DNA of 64,000 nt from Proteromonas lacertae (Eukaryota; Sar; Bigyra; Opalinata; Proteromonadidae). The notes under the pieces are model-generated. The model had not been told where the DNA came from, did not search any database, and saw nothing but the letters and a program-made list of their open reading frames with translations. Location: contig NGBS01000018.1 of assembly GCA_002245135.1 (NCBI GenBank), positions 62,001 through 126,000 of the forward strand, written 5' to 3'. A program made the position numbers and the translations under genes. Every line of letters begins with the position of its first letter. Position 1 is the first letter of the stretch. Below, piece by piece: positions 37,716 to 47,292 of the stretch.

Positions 37716-39178
37716 ACAGTAGAGATTAAAAGTGGTGATTTTTCATATTGTGTAATAAGAGAAAAGACAATATGTCATTATGATCCTAGTTTAAATATTC
37801 CACAACCTCAATTGCCACAACAACAACCTCAATTACCTCAACAACAACCTCAACAACAACCATTGCTATATCAAACATTATTCAAATTACCTAAATTCCT
37901 ATTCCAACAATTTTTACCTCAACAATTATTATTATCATCATCATTAGAAGAAGAAGAAGAAGAAATATCAAAAGAAGATGATTTTGATGTGTATGATAAT
38001 GGTGAAGATTTGTTATTAATGAGAAAATGCTTCAATGATATGATTGATCTTATTTATCCTAAAGATTTAAAAATGGAATATCAAAGCAATTTTCTGATAT
38101 TTGGACATCAAAGAATTGGTAAAACAAAATTAGCTGAAATTATTATAAACAAAATTCATGAAAAGAATAAAGATATTCGAATAGAATTTAGACGGAAAAT
38201 AGGAGAACATAATATCATTAAATATAATTATTTTGAGGATGAACGTAGATATCTTCATCATCCATATATTATTGTTTCTGACGGAGCAGTAATTGGAGAA
38301 GATGATTATGCTGATGCAAAGATGATTATAATGTTGGTAATGCATGTGAAAAGAAGTGTAAAACATTCAAAGTAAAAGATGTGCATGGTAATGTATATAC
38401 CTCCATTTACAATAGAAGAAGTGAAAAAAGTAATGAAATTGAATCATCCAAGACTAGTAATAGAAAATAATGGATTTATCAAATACAGCAAAATACAAAG
38501 GAAATCAGGTGTTAGAATGGAAGAAGATTTAGAAGCAGAAAATGTGGATTTATATCTCAAGAACTATGAATATTATGGAGGTATTATTGGATTGTTTAAT
38601 TATAATATGAACACATGTAACGCTGAAATAGAAAGAGTGAAAATAGAGATGATTGAGAATATGATAAAAGGCATAAATATATCATCTATATCAAAGCAAG
38701 ATTATCAAAATATACTTACATATGAAACAGATGAAAAAGATGTAACTAAATCTAATAATCTTCGATTTATCTCTGATACAGTAAGAAGTATTGTATGTAA
38801 TAAACTATTAGAAATTAATTCATTTAAAAGAATGTAATGAAATGATAGATTTATTATTTAAAAATCCAAAAGGAGGTTTTGCTGGAAATTTATATGAAAG
38901 ATAAAATTAAGAGATTATATAATTTCATTTCAGATAAAACAATTATTACAAAGCATATAGAAAATGAGATAGGATTGAAAAATGAAATAACTGGATTGAA
39001 AGAAAGTGAAAATGAAACTCATTTTAGTGACTTCAGTTATAATACAACTTTCCCTGATATTGATATATCGAATGAAGATATGGAAGAAGATTATAACTCA
39101 GAAAGTGATGATTTGGATATAGACATAAGCGATAGTGAAAATGGGGAAAACAACATATTAAACAGTCCTTATTATTAA
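37716..39178 (+). pseudogene. Disrupted second P-loop NTPase module (copy B)
   Basis: A Pro/Gln/Leu-rich linker (37780-37930) leads to FLIFGHQRIGKTKLAEIII, a Walker A. Then come YIIVSDGAVIG, PPFTIEEVKKVMKLNHPRL, and KNPKGGFAGNLYER. It ends in an acidic Asp/Ser/Glu tail. It looks like a relative or the second half of copy A, in the same strand and nearly the same frame. A TAA at 38373-38375 interrupts it in frame. Two +1 shifts occur at 38835-38837 and about 38.90 kb. A possible 32-nt intron (37683-37714) would join A to B only with a further shift. Whether A and B are one gene is unresolved. Confidence 0.5.
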
Positions 39179-39364
39179 TTATATTAATTTATAATTGTTA
39201 ATACCATACTATTATTAGTTTTTATAATTGTAAATACTTGATTCTGCTCCTAATATGTTGAATGTAAGTGTGGATTTAGATAATTTATTTGATTAACATT
39301 ATATATGTGTATTTCTTTGTATTTAATAGTTCAAAAATAAATAAATCTCTTAAATTATATATGT

Positions 39365-39380
39365 GGTGCTAAAAAACACC
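39365..39380 (-). terminator. Histone mRNA 3' stem-loop (copy 2)
   Basis: On the minus strand GGTGTTTTTTAGCACC folds as a 6-bp stem with a TTTT loop. Compared with copy 1, the fifth stem base is T instead of C. It then pairs with G as a wobble, so the fold survives the substitution. Located 35 nt after the H2B stop, as in copy 1. Confidence 0.82.
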
Positions 39381-39415
39381 TGGTTTTAAACTTCTTTAAA
39401 AGTAAATTCATTTAT

Positions 39416-39814
39416 TTACTCTTTCTTTTCGGGAGCAGCTTTACCTGTAGCACTAGTAACTAAACTGTTGTATTTTGTTACAGATTTTGTACCTTCTGAT
39501 ACAGCATGCTTCGCTAATTCACCTGGTAAAACTAATCTTACAGCACTTTGGATTTCACGACTACTTAAAGTGTGCTTCTTGTTGTATCGACATAATTGAC
39601 CTGCTTCACTACAGATTCTTTCGAATATATCACTTACAAAAGAATTCATTACAGACATTCCTTTCTTTGATATACCACATTCAGGATGAACTTGTTTCAA
39701 TACTTTGAAAATGTAAGAAGAATAGGTTTCTATTCTTCTGGCGTGTCTTTTTTTACCATCTTTGTTTGTGGCGACTTTCTTTACATTCTTTACGGCTTTC
39801 TTTGATGCCACCAT
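39416..39814 (-). CDS. H2B: Histone H2B (copy 2)
   Basis: 132 residues, intronless, nearly identical to copy 1. It starts [14 protein letters not shown], lacking five N-terminal residues (15 nt), and has ERICSEAGQ where copy 1 has ERICGEAGQ. Histone fold helices are otherwise the same. It carries its own 3' stem-loop and shared upstream sequence, so it is likely expressed. Confidence 0.96.
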   Translation of the reverse strand: MVASKKAVKNVKKVATNKDGKKRHARRIETYSSYIFKVLKQVHPECGISKKGMSVMNSFVSDIFERICSEAGQLCRYNKKHTLSSREIQSAVRLVLPGELAKHAVSEGTKSVTKYNSLVTSATGKAAPEKKE

Positions 39815-40246
39815 GATTGAAGATTTTGAGAGATTAGATGAATAGATTAAAAATTCAAGAAATAATGGAATGAATGATTTTTAGAAATCATTGATTTGAA
39901 ATATAATTGGATAAAAGCTGATGAAATTATTTTTGATCTTTGACCATCTAACATGTGTTGAATGTTTGAAATAGATTTTTGAGTTTATTTCACAAAATAA
40001 AGATCAGTTCATAATATTATAGATGATATACGAATTTATATACTTAATATAAAGTAAAATATATTGTTGGATAAGAATTGTTCATAAATCGTTAAAGAAT
40101 GGTATTATGGATTTAAATTCACAAAATATACAACAAATCAATTGAAAAGATAGTATTAATTCATTTAATGTTTATTCACTCACATAATTACACAATCTTC
40201 ATCTCCTTCTTTAGCGATCAACTCAGCACTATCCATAAGAACCTTT

Positions 40247-42664
40247 TTACATGTTGCTATTCATATTATAATACGAAGAATATATACGATCACCTAATAT
40301 CTTATCCATTCCACTCTGGTACAAAGACAATGCAGTACTATCATTCAAACCTTCATTACTTAATATTTTCTCAAAAATCTTTGGTATATTCTGCTTACAT
40401 AAATCTTGTCGATATTCAGCTATACAATTATAATATATATATATATATATACATGAATTATCAGCATAATAATAAAACAATTCCAAAGCAACTGTCAGTA
40501 TATCAATATCAATTTCTGTAGATCTCAAACCTCTTTTCACAATTGAAAACAAATTACGTTTATAAAAATACAATAACAACCCTTCATCCCTTCTATGTGT
40601 GTATAATAAATGAGATATTAACCTCAAAATTGATATTCTAATAAACTCCGTATTATCAGCACTCTTAAACAAATCCAACAAAATATCCAATTCTTGTTTA
40701 TTCTGTAATATAAATTCACTTGAAACATATTTGTTTAATTCAGATATTAAATCTACCCACATCGCCAATACAACAGTTCTACTTCTGTTATGTAATTCAT
40801 TATCAAATGATTCAACATACAATTCTCTAATCCCTTTTTCTATTAATAATTGTCCAATTTCATCATCAGAATCAATTAATGAGTTTAATAAATTACCAGC
40901 AGCAATAACAGTTCTTTTGATATGATTATACATATCTATTATCTTGATAACTTCATCAATTAGTTGTTCATTGATTAGTAAGACTTTGTATTTCTTATTC
41001 TTACACATCCATTGTAATATATAAATGCAATCATCAATTAGTAAATATTCATTCCATTTATTTAAACATAACTCTAATATTCTATCATAGGTATTATGAT
41101 CAATTAAACACTTTCTAAAATCAACTCCATTACTATTTCCATCATTGAATTGTTTTCTACTATCTTGTTTTTGTAGTGGTGATGGTGATTGTAGTAACAA
41201 TAAATTTGATTTAATTGGAGAACGAGGTGTTTCATAACCACCCATAAATGATGCAGATAATAAATATTGATCCATCATATCTAATAATGGTAAAACAATT
41301 CTAATAGATTGTACTATTAAATATGTATTACTATCTACATTATTCAATTTATCCAATAATATATTCAATATGTTAGGGTTATTAAAACATATTTGTATTG
41401 ATGATGGTATTTGTTTGAGTGAATCAATAGCATCACATATCGCAACTAGTGCTTCTTCACTATCACTTAAATCAATAAATGACTTTGTCAATAATTCATA
41501 CACTTTTACATCTTCTAAAACATCATAAAATTCTAAATCTGAAACTGTTCTGATTATTCCGCATATATCAATTATTATTTGAGGATCTTTTGAATGATTC
41601 AATCCTATAGTTTTAATCGCATTAATGTGTTCAATTGTACAAAACTCTCTAACTGATGGAACAATTGAATCTGTATTAAATAACATACGAATAGTTTTTA
41701 TAGTTGGCATACTTACATATAGTTCATTACCAAAATGTTTTAATACTTGGAATAATGTATGAATACATGGAACATACGTTTCATCAAATACTTTACTTGA
41801 ATTATCCAATATTGCAGATATTGTAACTGATGTATTATAACCAATCATTGGATTTGAACTATCAAATGATTGGTTAACAAAACAATCAAACATATATTGA
41901 AAATATTCTTCTTTTATTAACTCTTCGTTATTAATGTCGATTGGACCAATAGAATACCAGTATAAGAATTGTGTTACTTCTAATAAATACTCTGTATTAT
42001 CACACTTTGTGGGTATTATTGGGAGTAATGGATGAATTATCTCCATACTGTTTATTATTGAATTAAAATCATCTATTGATATATATATATATATAATTAT
42101 TATAATACAATTATCTAATTCCGTTAGTAAATTAAATATTTTTAAGGTTTGAGTGTAGTTCAAAACATTTTTAAATGATGAAATAGCTATGTTTAATACT
42201 TGAGTATTGTTAATCACCAATAACCTGTTATTATCTATAAATAATGAATATTTATTAATATATACAGTCAAATACATAACAACACAAGTAGTTTAATGAT
42301 GTTACAATTATATTTTCATTATTCTTTATAGTGGATATAATAGTCAAAAAAACTTTGAATTGAGAAATGCCTAGACATAAAAAATCATTCGCTATATAGA
42401 TAAATAAATGAAAATTCTATACATTCTGCATCTATTTTCTGTAGATTGTCCAGAATCTCATTTTCTGAAATTCTATTCTCTGAAATCATATCTTTAATAT
42501 TTTGTAATATCTGTGTATATTCCATTGACTCTATTTTCAAAATTAGACGAATAGTTCCTCATACTTTTTGTTGTTTCATCAGACCTTTTCATTTTCAAAG
42601 CCATTTTTGGTACTTCTGTTGCATCTTTTATTTCAGGTATGTTTTTATCATGGGTCTCAGTCAT
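40247..42664 (-). CDS. ARM/HEAT-like helical repeat protein
   Basis: Starts MTETHDKNIPEIKDATEV. Three introns (about 42.53, 42.40 and 42.24 kb) join the N-terminal exons. Two more AT-repeat introns (about 42.07-42.11 and 40.43-40.45 kb) lie inside the long frame. The protein (roughly 730 residues) is all-helical with repeating leucine/isoleucine-rich pairs such as IIIDICGIIRTVSDLEFYDV and ALVAICDAIDSLKQI, typical of armadillo-type folds. A Ser/Pro linker occurs at YETPRSPIKSNLLLLQSPSP. I do not recognise the orthologue. Such proteins are common in flagella and in transport, but no specific role can be assigned. Confidence 0.75.
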
Positions 42665-42855
42665 GCAGTTCTTTCAAAAAATTTAAAAAATATTGTGTTT
42701 ATGTTTGTGTTTGAATCAAGCCAAATTGAGCTTGAGTAATTTTTGTCTATTTCTGATGATATATGATGAATAGGGGTGAAAATCACCCATACTACTACTA
42801 TACAAAACATATTAATAAAATCAATAAAATAAAATAAAAGACTAACTACTATTAT

Positions 42856-43875
42856 TTAATTCTTCCTTTTCAAAGCTCTTTCTCTTACACTTCTGTTTAT
42901 CTTTCCAAGAAACTATTCAAAATAATATATAACTATAAAGCATACAAATATTAACAAAGCATTTGGTAATCTTGTGTAGAAAAAATACTGTAGACTATGT
43001 GACCAATATGGAATAATAACAGGACCACCTTCACCTAACTTTCTCAATGAACTATAAGCATATAAATCAGCACTTGGACAAAATATAGAAGATAGTTTTA
43101 TTTTACTAAGTTTAGTTGGAATATAAAATGGATGATGACATTGAACAATAACGCCTTTGTCACAGTATTCATAGTATAATGATCTAGAGAAAGAATCAAT
43201 AAATCTAAATTAAAAAAATATTATTATTATTATTAAAATATATATTATATACGATTTTGTTGCTGCATAATATGAATATAATGGATCACCTGAACATATA
43301 CAAGCAGCACCACTTCCTATATTAACAATACATCCTTTCTCTCTTTTAACCATATCTCCAAGTAATAAATTGGTTAAATAAATCATTGGTTTTAAGTTTA
43401 ATACACATATATTATGAACAAAATCTGGAGATAAAAGATGAGTATAATCTGGAAATTCATAGCTTGTTCCAACATTATTAATCAATACACCAATTGAATA
43501 ATTGTGTAATTCTTCTAATTGTTTATCATATTTATCAATCTCTATTAAATTCATAGGATATGTTTTAACTTGGATATTATATGTTGATGTTAAATCTTTT
43601 GCTGTTTTATTCAATTTTTCTTCAGAACGACTGATTATAATCAAATTTACACCTTGCTTTGCTAATTCTCTTGCATAACCTAATCCGATTCCATCTGTAG
43701 CTCCTGTAATTACAGCCCATTCACCGTATTTTTCTTTGATCTTGACTTCTTTGCCAAAAAGGTAAAATTTCACGCCTATTAAGTAAATTATCAACTTAAA
43801 TGATATACCATCAATGAATAGATAAATCCATCTCATCAAATAGAGACATCCAATTATTTGCATTGCATATATCAT
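42856..43875 (-). CDS. ER 3-ketoacyl-CoA reductase / HSD17B12-type short-chain dehydrogenase
   Basis: Three exons (43253-43875, 42946-43204, 42856-42912) give 312 residues, the usual family length. An N-terminal hydrophobic segment precedes YGEWAVITGATDGIGLGYAR (NADP-binding TGxxxGIG). The structural NNVG motif follows, then the catalytic YxxxK in YSYYAATKS, which spans an intron. A second hydrophobic stretch and a basic C-terminus (LKRKN) suggest an ER membrane protein facing the cytosol. The family reduces 3-ketoacyl-CoA in very-long-chain fatty acid elongation, and some members act on steroids. Substrate is inferred from the membrane-anchored architecture and the KEYGEWAVITG-like entry motif. 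Confidence 0.87.
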
Positions 43876-44010
43876 ACTATTATGTATATTTTAAACAATA
43901 TTACTTAGTATATAGGTATGTGGTTAATCTACAGATGAGAAACATTGAATTTAAATTTTATCGAAAACACGATTTTTGACAACCCTAAAAACACCAACAT
44001 TTTTAAAAAT

Positions 44011-44263
44011 ATGGTTGCTCCATTCTTTTCAAATTTTTTAACTTCCTTTTTCAAAAAACGACTTACTAAAGCAGTTATGAATTCAAAAACGTTAAATGAT
44101 TTAGTTGATAAAGGTATAAATAATATGAAGAATAGTATATCACCTGAAACTAAGATAATGGTATGATGAATGTATTTATATTTATTATGACTAGAGACAA
44201 AATGGGATTAAAAGAAAATATAAACACTCAAAGAAGAAAAATCTACCACACGACAGTTTTTAA
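44011..44263 (+). CDS. Small basic hypothetical protein (72 aa)
   Basis: ATG at 44011, exon 1 to 44160, a 34-nt GTATGA...CTAG intron, and exon 2 (44195-44263). The spliced frame ends cleanly at TAA. The protein starts MVAPFFSNFLTSFFKKRLTK, an amphipathic basic N-terminus that could target a mitochondrion-related organelle. It ends in a Lys-rich stretch (KRKYKHSKKKN). I do not recognise it. Support comes from the intron matching the local consensus and fitting the frame. The stop lies 20 bp from the convergent Hsp70 stop. Confidence 0.45.
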
Positions 44264-44283
44264 TTAAAAAGTAATATATATAA

Positions 44284-45882
44284 TTATTCCTCGAGCAAAT
44301 TTCTATATATTTGAATTTCACTTGTATTTGTTCCATTTGATGCAATTACTTTCAGCATTCCATCAAACCCATAAGAAAAAGTAACCTGAAATTGAACTTG
44401 TCCAGCTCTTCCTCTAGGTAAATCATTTATAGTGCAATGACCTAAATACATATTTTTTGAAATTTCATTACTTTGTCCTTCATACAACACAAAATTAGCA
44501 TACTCTTGATTATCTTCAGCAGTTTCATAATTTTTAGTAAGATTAAAAGGAATAGGAGTAAATTTCTCAACAACAAGATCAAATTTTCTCACTCCATTTA
44601 CTTCTATCTGTAAACCCAAATTCCTTGGAAGAACATCTTGAACAACTGTTGGAATCTCTTCAACAGGATATTGAGCTAAAATACAAGCTCCTTTAGCAAC
44701 AATTTCATCAGCATTTATTGATTCTTTTATTTTTTCCTCTCCAAATATTTCTTTTAATCTATCTTGAATATATACAATCCTTGTGCTTCCACCACATAAT
44801 AACACTTGATCAACCTTATCAACAGTCATATTTTTATCATGTAATAGATCCATAGTAATTTTTATAGTTTTTTCTAATGTATCTTTGTTCAGATTATTGA
44901 ACAATGATCTTGTTAGAGTATTTAATCCATATCCTTCATCAAGATCATCAAATGGTTCATAATCTATACTTACTGAAGTATTTTCTCCTACTAACAATTC
45001 TTTTGCTTTTTGTAAAGCTAATTTTAATTTCATTTTCTGCCTTTTATTTTCCACTATATTTCCATCTTCATCGACAGATTCAAACATGTCAATATTATAT
45101 TCTTTTGACTTATTAATATAATATTCTAATAATTTTTGATCGAAATCATCTCCACCTAGATGATTATCACCAGATATACCAATTATTTTCAATATATTCT
45201 TCTTAATACGATTATCATATTGTTTAGCAACAAGAGAAATATCAAATGTTCCACCACCTAAATCATACACTAAAATTATTTCCTTATCCTTCATTTTATT
45301 CGTATTTATACTATTATCAAAGTTATAAGCTATTGCTGCAGCTGTAGGTTCATTAATTATATGTATAACATTTAAATCTACTAATTTAGCAGCTTCTTCA
45401 GTTTCTCTTCTTTGAATATCACTAAAATAAGCTGGTACTGTAATTACAGCTCCTTTTACTTCTTTTCCTGCAAATGTTTCAGCTAATTTTTTCATAAAGC
45501 CTAAAATATATCCTGATATTTGAGAGGGACTGACTTCTACTTCCTCATCTCTATGAATAACTTGATAATAAGGATAACCACCACAATTTATCACTTCTGC
45601 TGTTATTACATCATTCTTGTTAAACTGCGCATATGTTTTACCTAATAATCTCTTTGAGTTGTAACAAATTGATCTAAAACTATCCTTTACCTTTAATCCA
45701 TTTTTAGCAGTTTCTCCAACAATTATGTTTCCTGATTTATCACCGAAATATACCATTGATGGTGTGGTTTTAGGACCATTCTCATTTGGAACAGCTTGAA
45801 GTGCGTTAGCTTTATAGAGTGCAGCACAGGAATAAGTAGTGCCTAAATCAATGCCAATATATAATGGTTTCGAAGCTGACAT
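44284..45882 (-). CDS. Divergent Hsp70-like ATPase without C-terminal lid (second gene)
   Basis: Single exon, 532 residues. Signatures: YIGIDLGTTYSCAALYK, INEPTAAAIAYNF, VYDLGGGTFDISLV, VLLCGGSTRIVYIQ. The substrate-binding beta domain is shortened (FDLVVEKFTPIPFNLTKNYE to IYRNLLEE). There is no helical lid and no EEVD, as in the gene at 7595-9112. The two differ widely in sequence (different switch and linker residues), so they are old paralogues rather than recent copies. Divergent from serine acetyltransferase, 106 bp between starts. Confidence 0.88.
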   Translation of the reverse strand: MSASKPLYIGIDLGTTYSCAALYKANALQAVPNENGPKTTPSMVYFGDKSGNIIVGETAKNGLKVKDSFRSICYNSKRLLGKTYAQFNKNDVITAEVINCGGYPYYQVIHRDEEVEVSPSQISGYILGFMKKLAETFAGKEVKGAVITVPAYFSDIQRRETEEAAKLVDLNVIHIINEPTAAAIAYNFDNSINTNKMKDKEIILVYDLGGGTFDISLVAKQYDNRIKKNILKIIGISGDNHLGGDDFDQKLLEYYINKSKEYNIDMFESVDEDGNIVENKRQKMKLKLALQKAKELLVGENTSVSIDYEPFDDLDEGYGLNTLTRSLFNNLNKDTLEKTIKITMDLLHDKNMTVDKVDQVLLCGGSTRIVYIQDRLKEIFGEEKIKESINADEIVAKGACILAQYPVEEIPTVVQDVLPRNLGLQIEVNGVRKFDLVVEKFTPIPFNLTKNYETAEDNQEYANFVLYEGQSNEISKNMYLGHCTINDLPRGRAGQVQFQVTFSYGFDGMLKVIASNGTNTSEIQIYRNLLEE

Positions 45883-45988
45883 TCAGTTTGCAGTAAAAAT
45901 AATTACTGTAAAATTACATGTAATTATGTCAGGTCATTTTTGATTGGTACAAGTGTTTTTTACCAAAATTCTTGATTTTTTGAATAGA

Positions 45989-47006
45989 ATGGAATCTCAA
46001 TGCCCTTCCATATTATCAATGTCACATTTGAAAAAAGATGATATAAATTCACCTAATTTTTGTTGCAAAGTATTTCTAAATATCGTAATTGTTGTAATTA
46101 GGTTGATCTTACACCAGATTCATTGCAAGAAGAAGATCCTATGTGGGCTTTGTATATTATAATTTATTTGATTAATAAAATAATAGAATACGTGAGCAAG
46201 CAGAATTACTGTCAACAAAAGAGCCTACGTTGGCAAGTTTTGTATATTCATCAATATTGTTTCACAATTCATTCGAATCTGCAGTTGCTTTTTGTTTAGC
46301 AAATAAATTGAAAACAGAAATGCTTCATCACTCACATCTTCATGATGAAATAACAAAAATATATTTAGACAATCCAACCTTAGCTCAGACAGTAAGAGAT
46401 GATCTTCAAGCTGTCTGGGATAGAGATGCTGCTTGTGAAGGACCACTTCATGCATTATTATTTTTCAAAGGATTTTTAGCATTAGAAAGTTATAGAATCG
46501 CTAATTATTTATATACTCATAATAGAAGAGAATTAGCTTTATGTTTTCAAAGTAGAATTAGTGAAGTATTTAGTGTTGATATTCATCCAGCAGCAAAATT
46601 AGGAAAAGGTATATTAATCGATCATGCAACTGGTTTAGTTATTGGTGAAACAGCTGTAGTTGGAGACGGTTGTTCTTTCTTACATGAAGTAACATTAGGT
46701 GGTACTGGTAAAGATAGTGGAGATAGACATCCAAAACTAGGAAATAATGTTATGATTGGTTGTGGTGTAAAAATATTAGGTAATATAAGAATTGGTAATA
46801 ATGTGAAGATTGGAAGTAATTCTGTTGTGTTAAGACCTTTACCTGATAATGTTACTGCTGTTGGTGTTCCTGCTACTATAATTGGTAAAGTAAAAGTTAA
46901 TGAAAATCCTGCTAATGATATGGATCAATTGGGAGATTTGGAAAATGTTTCAGCATCGTTGGTTCATTGCAATATTGATGGTCCAATATTAGATTATGTG
47001 ATTTAA
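45989..47006 (+). CDS. SAT: Serine O-acetyltransferase (plant-type)
   Basis: Three exons (45989-46069, 46102-46151, 46187-47006; introns 32 and 35 nt) give 316 residues. The N-terminal helical domain reads DPMWALIREQAE and EPTLASFVYSSILFHNSFES, as in plant SATs. The left-handed beta helix has GKGILIDHATGLVIGETAVV and LGGTGKDSGDRHPKLG, with catalytic His in DHATG and HEVTLGGTGK. The enzyme makes O-acetylserine from serine and acetyl-CoA, the first step of cysteine synthesis. The protein ends LDYVI. Plant SATs end in the same DYVI-type tail, whose terminal Ile enters the active site of O-acetylserine sulfhydrylase. A cysteine synthase complex is therefore likely. No clear organelle-targeting peptide. 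Confidence 0.93.
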
Positions 47007-47075
47007 TAGATGTTAATATTTATTTATATTATTTGATGGTGTTTTATATAAGCAATTTTGATGATTAAAATAAGA

Positions 47076-47148
47076 GCTCGTTTAGCTCAGTCGGTAGAGC
47101 GCTGGCCTTTTAAGCCAGTGGTCGGGGGTTCGAGTCCCCTAGCGAGCG
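47076..47148 (+). tRNA. trnK: tRNA-Lys (anticodon UUU)
   Basis: A 73-nt cloverleaf. The acceptor stem GCTCGTT pairs with AGCGAGC (one G-T pair) and the discriminator is G. The anticodon stem is CTGGC/GCCAG with loop CTTTTAA, giving anticodon TTT (47109-47111). The T-arm has the box B sequence GGTTCGAGTCC. No intron, and CCA is not encoded. It is much more GC-rich than its surroundings. Confidence 0.97.
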
Positions 47149-47151
47149 TTA

Positions 47152-47158
47152 TTTTTTT
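47152..47158 (+). terminator. RNA polymerase III T-run terminator
   Basis: Seven T residues start 4 nt after the tRNA-Lys gene, the standard Pol III termination signal. Confidence 0.85.
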
Positions 47159-47292
47159 ATATTTTCTTTCTATTTTTTTCAATATTTTATGTATTGCTTT
47201 TATTATAAAATTGTTTATATTTTAATCCAAAACAATGTAAATTAAAAAGAATACTTTTTAAGAGTCAAGCCACCAAGCTTTTTGTCTCTTTG

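Larger units (their letters stand above)
39339..40035 (-). repeat. Inverted repeat arm 2 carrying H2B
   Basis: Reverse complement of 31181-31888 with few differences. The arms are separated by about 7.5 kb. The high identity extends through promoter and UTR, so it is not due to protein selection. It indicates recent duplication or ongoing gene conversion. Confidence 0.8.

Noticed and set aside
31915-40115. Shared TTATGGATTTAAATT next to both H2B arms as a target-site duplication
   Set aside because: The two copies lie on opposite sides relative to the H2B orientation, and a 15-bp AT-rich match is easily due to chance.
42446-42739. Plus-strand ORF over the N-terminus of the ARM-like gene
   Set aside because: Shadow of the minus-strand exons, which splice cleanly from the ATG at 42664.
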